This document shows, piece by piece, positions 16,123 through 24,920 of a stretch of 64,000 nucleotides of DNA. The number at the start of each line of letters is the position of its first letter. Position 1 is the stretch's first letter. Origin of the DNA: an uncultured Gemmatimonadota bacterium (GTDB lineage Bacteria > Gemmatimonadota > Gemmatimonadetes > Palauibacterales > Palauibacteraceae); the NCBI GenBank assembly GCA_913043255.1, contig CAJWLK010000004.1:1-64000 (forward strand), in the 5' to 3' direction. The notes under the pieces were generated by a model, which saw only the letters and a list, made by a program, of their open reading frames with translations, had not been told where the DNA came from and searched no databases. Position numbers and translations under genes: made by a program.

Positions 16123-18113
16123 CGCGGTTTGGAATCCAAAATGGGGCAGGCCAGGAGTATGGAAAGGTCGAGGTTGTCTCATCGTCCTATGGTCGTCGTC
16201 ATCGCTTACTCACTATCAGTGTAACGGTTCTTGCATTGCTTTACGCCATTCGGCTTGGGCAGCTACAGATCGTCCACGGGGCAGAGTACGTCGCCGTTCG
16301 GGACGGACAAACTAGGGAATTCCAGGTCTTACCCGTCACCCGCGGTCGCATTATTGATCGCAACGGTAAAGTGCTCGTTGCACATGATACTCGCCACAAA
16401 GTTTACATGGATGTGGATGCGCTGGCCGTGGGGCGAGAAGAGGCGCTTGAAACAGTGGCCGGAGTTGTTGATGTTGCCCCTGCCCGTCACCGTGCCGCGC
16501 TCGCGGCAAAATCAGGTCAGTGGCCTCTCCTAGCTACTCGTATCAGCGACGAAGAACGTTTGACTCTTGAACGAAATCTCGGTGCGGGAGTTGGATTTGA
16601 TAGCCATTCGGCGCGAGTGTATCCCAATGGCCACCTAGCGAGACGGATGATTGGTAGTATCGATGCCGAAGGTCACGGCCGGACCGGCCTTGAGAGGGCT
16701 TTTAACAATCTGCTTGTTGGACAACCTGGACGAGTCGAGGTTCGACGCGACGGTCTTGGAAATCTCCACCAACTACCTCGTGGTCAAGTTATTGAAGCAC
16801 GTCCCGGTCACACTGTGGTTCTCACGATCGACAGTGACCTCCAGAGGATCGCGGAAAACGAACTCCAGCGAGCGATAGAGCAGACTGGTGCAAAGTCTGG
16901 CGATATTGTTTTACTTGACCCGCGCACTGGCGAGTTACTAGCAGTTGCTAGTGAACGCCACGAGACACCACCCGGCCAGATCCCCGCGTTTGTGGAGCCA
17001 TACGAACCAGGGTCTACCGTCAAACCGTTTCTTCTCGCATCACTTCTTAATGAAGGGCTAGTAGATCTCAACGAGATCATCGACGTTGAAGGGGGGGTCT
17101 TAACGACGGGACGACGCACGATCCGTGACGTCCATGGTTATGACACACTTTCAGTCCGCGAGGTCATCGCCCAGTCGAGCAACGTTGGTGCGGCGAAGCT
17201 CTCGCAGCGACTAAGTGCTGCTCTGCAGCACCGATATTTGCGGGACTTCGGTTTCGGTATGCGGACACAAATCGGACATCTCGCTGAATCTTCCGGTCGT
17301 CTTACTCGACCCGAATCCTGGACCTCTGTGAGTGCAGCCTCTCACGCAATCGGGTATGAAATTTCAACCTCGTCACTCCAACTTGTTGCTGCATATGGTG
17401 CTCTTGCTAACGATGGTGTGCTTATGCAACCCATGTTGGTGAAGGAAATTCAGGATGAAAGTGGCCAAGTTGTAGAACAGTTTGAACCTCGAGAGGTTCG
17501 TCGAGTGGTGTCAGCGGAGGTTGCTACGGCTCTGGTCGACGTACTCGCAGAAGTGGTAAGCGATGGAACCGGATCCCTGGCTCAGATGGCGAGTTTTGCA
17601 GTGGCAGGGAAGACTGGAACAGCACGACTCGCCGAGGGGGGCAGCTACGCGCTGGGAAGATACCGTGCCTTGTTTGTGGGGTTTGCCCCTGCGGACGATC
17701 CAAGTGTAGCGATCCTGACGCGGCTCGAAGATCCAAGCGGAGAGGCCTACTATGGGGGAGCGATTGCAGCCCCCACGAGTCAAGCAACCCTGCAGGCTGC
17801 TCTCGCAACACACGGAGTTGAGATCGATCCGGGGTTACTTGTATCGAATGCGCGTCCCTTCAAGTGGGATGGTCGTAAAGTTAGTGAAAACCATGAGCCT
17901 ACGGTCATCTTTGCAACAGATGTGAAAGACCAGATCAAAAAATTGCGTACGGTCCCCTTACCTGACCTGACCGGGCTGTCAGCACGGTCTGCAGTGGCGC
18001 GGTTACATGAGCTTGGTTTTCGTGTCGAGTGGAAGGGGAGTGAAGTGGTGACTGCACAGATTCCGTCAGCGGGGAGCTGGCTAACGGAAGGGGACAAGGT
18101 TGTGTTGAAGTAG
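16119..18113 (+). CDS. ftsI: Septal peptidoglycan transpeptidase FtsI (PBP3) with C-terminal PASTA domain
   Basis: A 664-residue class B penicillin-binding protein. It has one N-terminal membrane helix (about residues 28-45), the dimerisation domain motif RGRIIDRNGKVLV, and the transpeptidase domain with S299-TVK, SxN as S353SN and KTG at Lys498. A C-terminal PASTA module (about residues 610-664, LPDLTGLSARSAVARLHELGFRVEW) is present; proteobacterial FtsI usually lacks it, while PASTA-bearing versions occur in other phyla. It cross-links septal peptidoglycan together with FtsW, encoded further down. The ATG overlaps the ftsL stop. Confidence 0.95.
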   Translation: MTRFGIQNGAGQEYGKVEVVSSSYGRRHRLLTISVTVLALLYAIRLGQLQIVHGAEYVAVRDGQTREFQVLPVTRGRIIDRNGKVLVAHDTRHKVYMDVDALAVGREEALETVAGVVDVAPARHRAALAAKSGQWPLLATRISDEERLTLERNLGAGVGFDSHSARVYPNGHLARRMIGSIDAEGHGRTGLERAFNNLLVGQPGRVEVRRDGLGNLHQLPRGQVIEARPGHTVVLTIDSDLQRIAENELQRAIEQTGAKSGDIVLLDPRTGELLAVASERHETPPGQIPAFVEPYEPGSTVKPFLLASLLNEGLVDLNEIIDVEGGVLTTGRRTIRDVHGYDTLSVREVIAQSSNVGAAKLSQRLSAALQHRYLRDFGFGMRTQIGHLAESSGRLTRPESWTSVSAASHAIGYEISTSSLQLVAAYGALANDGVLMQPMLVKEIQDESGQVVEQFEPREVRRVVSAEVATALVDVLAEVVSDGTGSLAQMASFAVAGKTGTARLAEGGSYALGRYRALFVGFAPADDPSVAILTRLEDPSGEAYYGGAIAAPTSQATLQAALATHGVEIDPGLLVSNARPFKWDGRKVSENHEPTVIFATDVKDQIKKLRTVPLPDLTGLSARSAVARLHELGFRVEWKGSEVVTAQIPSAGSWLTEGDKVVLK

Positions 18114-18390
18114 CGGTTCGCGTATCCGACCGGTGACGGAAAGCTCCGGTTCGGAGTGACGAAAAACTCTAACGGAGGCGGGATTCCGGACTGCAAGGTC
18201 GAGACTACGTTATTGGCGGATGTAACCATTTGGGTGAGGGGTGGCGTGATGGCCCGTTTCCAGCCAAGTGCGGTTGCATTTCTTCTTCGGGCGTGTGAGG
18301 ATCGGTTACGCCAGTGCCAGGCCCGATCCCGTGCAGCGTTTGCCTGACCGTCAACGATCGATCCTGGAGTCGTCCCGGACAGGGCGGCCC
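18114..18390. other. Gap inside the dcw cluster between ftsI and murE
   Basis: This is by far the longest untranslated stretch in an otherwise back-to-back cluster. It contains a small hairpin (CTCCG-GTT-CGGAG around 18145-18157) and GC-rich sequence, but no terminator with a T-run and no riboswitch core that I recognise. The murE frame stays open back to 18268, so part of it might encode an N-terminal extension, although that peptide looks non-conserved. Confidence 0.5.
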
Positions 18391-19866
18391 GTGCCGCAGA
18401 AGATCATAACTAGCGAGCACGTCGAACAGCGGTTGGCCCATAGGGGTATGCGACCGCGCTGGCACGGTGCTCCTCCCTCGTGCTTCTCCACTTTGCAGTC
18501 GGATTCGAGAACCGTAGAGTCTGGGGATCTGTTTTGTGCAATCCCCGGCACAAAAGTTGATGGGCACACGTTTGTTGGTACCGCCAAACAGGCGGGAGCT
18601 GTGGCGGCAGTCGTTGAGCGTGTGGTGGATGTTCCCCTTCCTCAAATTGTTGTGACGGATGCGCATGTCAGTGTTGCCCACCTCGCTTCACTTTTCGTTG
18701 GGGACCCTAGCGACAACTTGCGACTGGTCGGAATTACCGGGACGAACGGAAAATCGACGACGGCTTGGTTGGTCCGTTGGATTCTATCCGACGAATCACC
18801 TACAGTCGCGCTTGGTACTTTGGGGACAGTCTCGATTGACGGCAAACTCGGTCCGACCACTCTCACAACCCCCGACCCGATCGAACTTGTAAATACGCTT
18901 GCGGCGCTGCGAGATAGTGGGGTCGTATCAGTCGCACTTGAAGTTTCTTCACACGCGCTCGACCAACACCGAACCGATGGTCTCCTTTTCGATGCGATAG
19001 CATATACGAGCTTCAGCCGTGAACACCTCGACTATCATTCAGATCTTGAATCTTACCGCGCTGCCAAGCTTCGTCTTACTAGCCTTTTAAAAACTGATGG
19101 CATATGCGTGGTCAACAACGATGAACCTGCATGGAGTGGTGTTGCTCCCGACAATGCAACCACTCTGCGGTATGGCCTCGAATCCAAGTCTGTTGTTAGC
19201 GTTTCTGATCTGTCGTTGTCGGCAGACAGCTCCACGTTTCGTCTCTGTGCCTTGGATGAAGATCTGACGCTTACCCTGCCATTTCCGGCCGAATTTAACG
19301 TTCAAAACGCCCTGGCTGCCGCAACCGTAGCAATCGGTCTAGGGATGCCCCTCGACCGTATTGTCGAGCGTTTATCATCGGCGCCGCCCGTCCCCGGACG
19401 TATGGAGGTTCTGACACGAGATCCGGTATTAGTAATTCGCGACTACGCGCACAATCCGGATTCCTGCGAACGGGCGCTTTCTACACTCCGTGAAATTGTC
19501 CCGGGACGAGTGATTGCTCTCCTTGGGTGTGGTGGAGATCGAGATGTTGGGAAACGACCAATCATGGGGCAGATTCTGACCCGCCTTTCCGATGTGGCAA
19601 TAGTTACCAGCGATAATCCACGCTCCGAAGATCCGGAGGAAATATGCTACCAGATGGTCACTGGCTTAGATCCCAGTTCCTACACGATCGTGCCAGATCG
19701 ATATGAGGCCATTGAGTATGCCGTGGGAGAAGCGGGCCACCTCGATGCCGTGGTTCTCCTCGGAAAAGGTCATGAGACTTATCAGATCGTCGGTGATGAG
19801 TATCGGCCTTTCGATGAGGGAAGGATAGTGGCAGAAATTCTAGGTGGTCCGGGGATGTCCGAATGA
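18391..19866 (+). CDS. murE: UDP-MurNAc-L-Ala-D-Glu:meso-diaminopimelate ligase MurE
   Basis: About 491 residues from the GTG at 18391. Mur ligase order is complete: the N-terminal domain with SDSRTVESGDLFCAIPG and DGHTF, the ATP-binding GITGTNGKST (117-123), central EVSSHALDQHR and YTSFSREHLDYH, and the C-terminal RDYAHNPDSCERAL. The substrate motif DNPR (about 408-411) in TSDNPRSEDPEEI marks the meso-diaminopimelate-adding type, so the peptidoglycan is probably of the DAP type. The frame is open upstream to 18268, but the extra 41 residues show no MurE similarity, so the later GTG is preferred. The 3' end overlaps murF in an ATGA. Confidence 0.95.
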   Translation: MPQKIITSEHVEQRLAHRGMRPRWHGAPPSCFSTLQSDSRTVESGDLFCAIPGTKVDGHTFVGTAKQAGAVAAVVERVVDVPLPQIVVTDAHVSVAHLASLFVGDPSDNLRLVGITGTNGKSTTAWLVRWILSDESPTVALGTLGTVSIDGKLGPTTLTTPDPIELVNTLAALRDSGVVSVALEVSSHALDQHRTDGLLFDAIAYTSFSREHLDYHSDLESYRAAKLRLTSLLKTDGICVVNNDEPAWSGVAPDNATTLRYGLESKSVVSVSDLSLSADSSTFRLCALDEDLTLTLPFPAEFNVQNALAAATVAIGLGMPLDRIVERLSSAPPVPGRMEVLTRDPVLVIRDYAHNPDSCERALSTLREIVPGRVIALLGCGGDRDVGKRPIMGQILTRLSDVAIVTSDNPRSEDPEEICYQMVTGLDPSSYTIVPDRYEAIEYAVGEAGHLDAVVLLGKGHETYQIVGDEYRPFDEGRIVAEILGGPGMSE

Positions 19867-21242
19867 TCCAAGTCGGGCCTCCTCGGGTTATGACCTCGAG
19901 TGTCATCCGTGCCACTCTCGAATTGCCCGAGTGCGACACAACCGATCGCGAATACAGAGGCGCGTCCTGCGATTCGCGCAGTCTTCAGCCCGGGGAACTT
20001 TTCGTGGCTCTCTCGGGTCAGAGATGTGAAGGGGTCGACTTCCTTGCACACGCCGCGAGTCAAGGTGCACCTGGCGCCATCGTTCGGGCTGGTCAAGAGG
20101 ATCCAAGCCTTCCGCTTGAATACTTCGGTGTGTCTGATCCACTGGAAGCCCTTCGAGCATTAGCCGCACATGTGCGGCGTGACACACCTGTCCACGTTGT
20201 GGCTATAACCGGAAGTTCTGGCAAGACGACAGTAAAAGAGATGGTGGCCTGTATCCTCGGAGAAATTTCTAGCGTATACCGAACTCCAGGCAATCTGAAC
20301 AGCCAGGTAGGCCTCCCTCTGACGATTCTTCGAGCACCCGAAAATGTTGATATCTGGGTGCTCGAGATTGGAGCAAGTGAACCGGGCGAGGTAAAGCGTC
20401 TTACGGGTATCGCCGCCCCAGACCATTCGATCATTACGACGGTAGGGGAGGCACACTTAGATGAATTTGGGGATGTGGAGGGAGTACTCAAGGAAAAGAT
20501 GGAGTTGGCTCGTGGCACATCAAAAGAGGGTGTTCTCGTTGTGGGCGATCAGCCTGGAATACTTGCTACTGCGGCCTCGTCCCTGCGCCCGGATGCCATT
20601 GTGGCTGGAATAGAAACACAGGCTACCTACCAACCTGATGAATACAACGTCACGGCGAATGAGGTTGAGTTCACGCGCAACGGACAAAATGTAACGCTTC
20701 CCGTAGGTGGTGAACATCACTTGCGAGACGCATTGATCGCTGCTGCACTTGCCGAGGCGTTAGGCACACCACTGAAAGTGGTGGCACACGCACTTGAGCA
20801 GTACAAACCACTCGGCATGCGTGGGTCGATGCGATCCATTGGTGGACTTGCGGTTCTTGCCGATTGCTACAATGCAAATCCTGATTCCTTTCGTGCTGCA
20901 ATTGCTCAGTGTCGGGAAGTATTCGATGGTCGGCGACGCGTTGTTTTTGCGGGATCAATGTTGGAACTGGGATGCTTTGAAGCATCTGCACACGAAGATA
21001 TTCTGCGCGAACTACTTCGAGCCGATTTTGAGGTGATTGCGGCGACTGGTCTTTTTGCGGCGGTCGAATATACCCACGCAGAACAGGTCCAAATCATTCA
21101 AGAGACTGATCCCTACGCTGCGTGGGAAAAATTTACTGAATCTCTTCAAGGAGATGAACTGGTGCTTGTAAAGGGATCACGTGGAGCCGGTCTCGAGTGG
21201 GTAATTGAAAGGCTCGAACTTCGCTTTGGGGGGGAGGCTTAG
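19863..21242 (+). CDS. murF: UDP-MurNAc-tripeptide:D-alanyl-D-alanine ligase MurF
   Basis: A 459-residue Mur ligase that adds the D-Ala-D-Ala dipeptide to complete the cytoplasmic pentapeptide precursor. It shows the MurF N-terminal CDSRSLQPGELFVALSGQRCEG, ATP loop AITGSSGKTTVKEM, the nucleotide-fold GNLNSQVGLPLT, the EIGASEPGEVKRL block and the C-terminal LADCYNANPDSFRAA. It starts with an ATG overlapping the murE stop and shares a single base with the mraY GTG (TAGTG). The D-Ala-D-Ala ligase (ddl) that makes its substrate is not in the window, whereas alanine racemase is at 61 kb. Confidence 0.96.
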   Translation: MIQVGPPRVMTSSVIRATLELPECDTTDREYRGASCDSRSLQPGELFVALSGQRCEGVDFLAHAASQGAPGAIVRAGQEDPSLPLEYFGVSDPLEALRALAAHVRRDTPVHVVAITGSSGKTTVKEMVACILGEISSVYRTPGNLNSQVGLPLTILRAPENVDIWVLEIGASEPGEVKRLTGIAAPDHSIITTVGEAHLDEFGDVEGVLKEKMELARGTSKEGVLVVGDQPGILATAASSLRPDAIVAGIETQATYQPDEYNVTANEVEFTRNGQNVTLPVGGEHHLRDALIAAALAEALGTPLKVVAHALEQYKPLGMRGSMRSIGGLAVLADCYNANPDSFRAAIAQCREVFDGRRRVVFAGSMLELGCFEASAHEDILRELLRADFEVIAATGLFAAVEYTHAEQVQIIQETDPYAAWEKFTESLQGDELVLVKGSRGAGLEWVIERLELRFGGEA

Positions 21243-22348
21243 TGCTTTATAACCTGCTGTTCCCGCTTGCGGACCACCACATCTTATTCAATGTCTTCCA
21301 ATACATTTCGTTCCGGGCAGCCAGTGCTATGGTTACTGCTCTTCTTGCTGCCTTTATAGTGGGTCCACGCGTTATTAGCTGGCTGACGCGACGCGGGTGG
21401 GGGCAAATAGTTCGTGCCGAAGGACCTGCCACCCACCTTAAGAAAGCCGGGACCCCCACGATGGGTGGTCTGATCATCCTGATTTCATGTCTAATACCAA
21501 CGTTGCTTTGGGCACGACTGGATAACACGTACATCTGGATCGCACTGATAGTCACTACTTGGATGGGCGCCATTGGGTATATGGACGATTATTTGAAGAT
21601 CGTCCGTCGAGAATCTCGCGGGCTCATCGCACGGTACAAGTTAATTTGGCAATTTGTTCTAGGCTTGGTACTGGGTATTTTTTTACTCTGGACGCCGCTC
21701 TCCCAGTATGAGCCAAGTCAGACGATGCTTCCCTTCTTTAAGGATTTGAGCATCGTCATCATCCCGGCCTTGTTTCCAATATTTGTTGCCATAGTTGTCG
21801 CGGGTAGCGCAAATACGGTGAATTTAACTGATGGATTGGATGGTCTTGCTACCGGACTCAGTGCAATCGCCGCCCTTACATTTGGGATTTTCGCGTACGC
21901 GATCGGACGCATTGATACGTCGGTATATTTAGGTTTGTTTTATCTTCCAGAAGCAGGTGAACTTGCTGTTTTCTGTGCTGCCCTCTCGGGTGCTGCCATC
22001 GGATTCCTTTGGTTCAACGCGCCACCGGCTCAGGTATTCATGGGGGATACCGGCTCATTGGCGCTAGGGGGTGCGATCGGTGCCGTCGCTGTTCTCCTAA
22101 AGGCGGAGTTTTTGCTCCTGATCGTGGGTGGGGTGTTCGTACTCGAGGGCCTATCGGTCATTGTTCAAACAAGCTGGTTCAAGTTCACGAGATGGCGATG
22201 GGGAGAAGGAAGACGCGTTTTTAGGATGGCGCCGCTCCACCACCATTTTGAAAAGCTTGGTTGGCCTGAGACTCGTGTCGTTATTCGGTTTTATATTATC
22301 GGAATAATCTTCGCGCTAGTTGGTCTTGCGACGCTCAAGGTGCGTTGA
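21242..22348 (+). CDS. mraY: Phospho-MurNAc-pentapeptide transferase MraY
   Basis: A 368-residue polytopic membrane enzyme with about ten hydrophobic segments that makes lipid I from UDP-MurNAc-pentapeptide and undecaprenyl phosphate. Conserved cytoplasmic motifs are KKAGTPTMGGL, GYMDDYLKI (catalytic aspartates), ANTVNLTDGLDGLATG, FMGDTGSLALGG and the terminal MAPLHHHFEKLGWPE with its histidine cluster. The length matches the family. It starts at a GTG that shares the last base of the murF stop. Confidence 0.97.
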   Translation: MLYNLLFPLADHHILFNVFQYISFRAASAMVTALLAAFIVGPRVISWLTRRGWGQIVRAEGPATHLKKAGTPTMGGLIILISCLIPTLLWARLDNTYIWIALIVTTWMGAIGYMDDYLKIVRRESRGLIARYKLIWQFVLGLVLGIFLLWTPLSQYEPSQTMLPFFKDLSIVIIPALFPIFVAIVVAGSANTVNLTDGLDGLATGLSAIAALTFGIFAYAIGRIDTSVYLGLFYLPEAGELAVFCAALSGAAIGFLWFNAPPAQVFMGDTGSLALGGAIGAVAVLLKAEFLLLIVGGVFVLEGLSVIVQTSWFKFTRWRWGEGRRVFRMAPLHHHFEKLGWPETRVVIRFYIIGIIFALVGLATLKVR

Positions 22349-23754
22349 TGAACACGGAGAATAGTCTCTCCCTATTTTCCTCGGGCGACCCAATCTCTGT
22401 CCTAGGTTTGGGCGTTTCAGGTGTCGCAGCCGCACGGCTAGCGTATGCCCATGGAGCCGAAGTGTATGCCAGTGACGCATCCGAGGGGCCGACTCAGCGC
22501 GATGCGGTCAAACGACTTACGGCTGAGGGTATTGATGCCGAAGCAGGCCACCATGATGTAGATCGGATTCTTGCTTCGCGACTGGTGATTACGAGCCCTG
22601 GGATTGCCCCAACTGCCGACATCCGGCGGGCTATTAAAGATGCGGCAGTACCAATCGTCGCAGAAATCGAGATAGCGTTCCGGTACCTGAAGTCACACGT
22701 CATAGGTATTACGGGGACGAACGGAAAGACTACTACTACAGCTCTTTGTGGCCACCTCTTGCAACGGGCTGGGGTCAATTCGATCACTGCAGGCAATATC
22801 GGCCGCCCTCTTTCTGAAGTTGCGATGTTCGAAAACCAACCGGATTGGGTTGTCGTCGAACTAAGCTCTTTCCAGCTTGCCGACGTCGAAAGCTTCCGGC
22901 CTACCATTGGTGTGTTGTTGAATCTTGCCACTGACCACCTCGATCGGTATCCGACCCTCGAGTGTTACCACGCAGATAAGGCGCGTCTGTTTTTAAATGC
23001 AGATGAAGACAGTCAATGGGTCCTTAACGGTAACGACGCTGAAGTGTTGGCCATGGCTGACGCGGTGCCTGGGCGAAAGTACGTGGCATCGATTGCAGTT
23101 CGTGAAGAATTGGGTGCGTTCGTCAATGACACGGGCCACTTGGTCCAGCGGCTCGATTTGGACACGGCCCCTGAGCCATGGATAAACGTTGACGAACTGC
23201 AACTTGTCGGGGAACACAATGTTATGAATGGCCTCCTCGCTGGGCTCGCGGCGGCACTCGCCGGTTGTGAAAGCGAAGCCGTTGGGGTTGGTCTAGCCTC
23301 GTTTGACGGTTTACCTCACCGCCTACAACGGGTGGGAGAGTATGACAGAGTTCTTTGGATTAATGACTCAAAAGGAACAAATGTATCGGCGGCCAAGTGT
23401 GCCATCGCTGCATTTCAACGACCTGTGGTGTCCGTATTAGGAGGTCGCCATAAGGGAGAAAGTTATGCGTCATTGGTGCCAGTTCTTCAGGAGCGAGCGC
23501 GTTCGGTCATCACGTTTGGCGAGGCGGCTCCTCAGATCGTTCGCGAGCTAAGTGGGGTGGTATCGATCGAAATTGCTCATGGAATGGAGCAGGTTGTTGA
23601 GTTGGCGCGAGAAGTAGCCCAAGCCGGTGACGTCGTCCTTTTTTCACCTGCCTGTTCAAGTTTTGACATGTTCTCAAATTACCAGGAACGGGGTCACAGT
23701 TTTGAGCGCTGCGTAAAATCAGCGTACGGCGAGAACTCGGAATACGAGGCATGA
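22348..23754 (+). CDS. murD: UDP-MurNAc-L-alanine:D-glutamate ligase MurD
   Basis: A 468-residue Mur ligase that adds D-Glu. The Rossmann-like N-terminus is VLGLGVSGVAAARLA, followed by VITSPGIAP, the ATP-binding GITGTNGKTTTTALCGH, GNIGRPLSE, VELSSFQL, NLATDHLDRY, and the C-terminal WINDSKGTNVSAAKCAI and FSPACSSFDMFSNYQERG. All are standard MurD blocks. The ATG at 22348 overlaps the mraY TGA (TGATG); an in-frame TTG at 22345 is the less likely start. Confidence 0.97.
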   Translation: MNTENSLSLFSSGDPISVLGLGVSGVAAARLAYAHGAEVYASDASEGPTQRDAVKRLTAEGIDAEAGHHDVDRILASRLVITSPGIAPTADIRRAIKDAAVPIVAEIEIAFRYLKSHVIGITGTNGKTTTTALCGHLLQRAGVNSITAGNIGRPLSEVAMFENQPDWVVVELSSFQLADVESFRPTIGVLLNLATDHLDRYPTLECYHADKARLFLNADEDSQWVLNGNDAEVLAMADAVPGRKYVASIAVREELGAFVNDTGHLVQRLDLDTAPEPWINVDELQLVGEHNVMNGLLAGLAAALAGCESEAVGVGLASFDGLPHRLQRVGEYDRVLWINDSKGTNVSAAKCAIAAFQRPVVSVLGGRHKGESYASLVPVLQERARSVITFGEAAPQIVRELSGVVSIEIAHGMEQVVELAREVAQAGDVVLFSPACSSFDMFSNYQERGHSFERCVKSAYGENSEYEA

Positions 23755-24917
23755 AGGACCTGGCCTTAGATTGGAATCGGTCCAGGGTTCAATCACGCCT
23801 TGTTCCGTCTTCGTGGGTTCCAAACCTGCTGTTAGGTGTCACACTTACCCTAGTCGTGTTTGGACTACTTTCAGTCTACTCTGCGAGTTCAGTCCTAGCC
23901 GAACAGAGAGGGATACCTGGGAGTTCTATCGCACTGAATCAACTCGGCCGTGCGCTAGTTGGTCTAGTAGCACTTTTTATCGCAACGTTTATCGACTATC
24001 GATTGTACCAGCGGATTTCCTGGGTGATTCTCGGACTTGTGGTAGTGCTCCTTCTTCTCCTCATTTCACCCTGGACCAACGAAATTGCGCCCGAGCGCAA
24101 CGGGTCACGTCGCTGGCTAATGCTAGGACCCATAACGTTTCAACCGTCTGAACTGGCTAAAATTGCTGTTGTTATGTGGACTGCAGCCTTTGCTGTTCGA
24201 AAGCAGGAGATGCTTCAGAGTTTTCGGGATGGGATGTTTCCGTTCTTGCTAGTAATCGGGCCAGTACTTTTTTTGATCGTAAGTGAGCCACACCTATCGG
24301 CCACTCTAATCACCGCAGCGCTCGCGATCCTCGTGCTATTCGCAGCCGGTTTTCCCCTCCGGCACTTTGCGGTGGTAGCAGGTGCTGCCATCCCGCTGCT
24401 TGGGAGCGCGCTCTGGCTCAACAGCTATCAGCGAGCTCGCATCATTACTTTTTGGAATGTTTTGTTCGGAAATCAAGATGGCAACGTCGTATCTGGCGCA
24501 AGCTATCAGGTCGAGCAAGCCGAGATCGCAATAGGGGCCGGAGGAATTTGGGGCGTCGGATATGGCGAGAGTGTTCAGAAGCACTTCTACCTACCTGAAG
24601 CACAAAACGACTTCATCTACCCGATCATCGCAGAAGAGTGGGGATTTTTGGGAGGAATCATCGTTATTGGACTTTTTCTCCTATGGACCCTGTTGGGATT
24701 TCGGATCGCACGCTCTGCTCCGGATTTATTCGGACGGCTATTGGCTATGGGGCTCACAGGAATTGTTGCGTTCGGAGCCTTTGCCCATATCGGGATTACG
24801 ATGGGTGTACTTCCGACGACGGGTGTTAGTCTTCCCTTTATCAGTGCGGGGGGGACGGGGCTAGTTATTGTGCTCGGAAGTACGGGGATTCTTTTGAACG
24901 TGGGGCGGGTGCGCTGA
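23751..24917 (+). CDS. ftsW: Septal peptidoglycan polymerase FtsW (SEDS family)
   Basis: A 388-residue SEDS glycosyltransferase with about ten membrane spans. Typical elements are LLSVYSASSVLA near the first helix, RRWLMLGPITFQPSELAKIA, the extracytoplasmic YQRARIITF and the strongly conserved LPEAQNDFIYPIIAEEWGFLGG followed by GVLPTTGVSLPFISAGGT. FtsW polymerises lipid II into glycan strands with FtsI. Position between murD and murG is classical. The start ATG overlaps the murD stop by four bases. Confidence 0.96.
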   Translation: MKDLALDWNRSRVQSRLVPSSWVPNLLLGVTLTLVVFGLLSVYSASSVLAEQRGIPGSSIALNQLGRALVGLVALFIATFIDYRLYQRISWVILGLVVVLLLLLISPWTNEIAPERNGSRRWLMLGPITFQPSELAKIAVVMWTAAFAVRKQEMLQSFRDGMFPFLLVIGPVLFLIVSEPHLSATLITAALAILVLFAAGFPLRHFAVVAGAAIPLLGSALWLNSYQRARIITFWNVLFGNQDGNVVSGASYQVEQAEIAIGAGGIWGVGYGESVQKHFYLPEAQNDFIYPIIAEEWGFLGGIIVIGLFLLWTLLGFRIARSAPDLFGRLLAMGLTGIVAFGAFAHIGITMGVLPTTGVSLPFISAGGTGLVIVLGSTGILLNVGRVR

Positions 24918-24920
24918 CTC

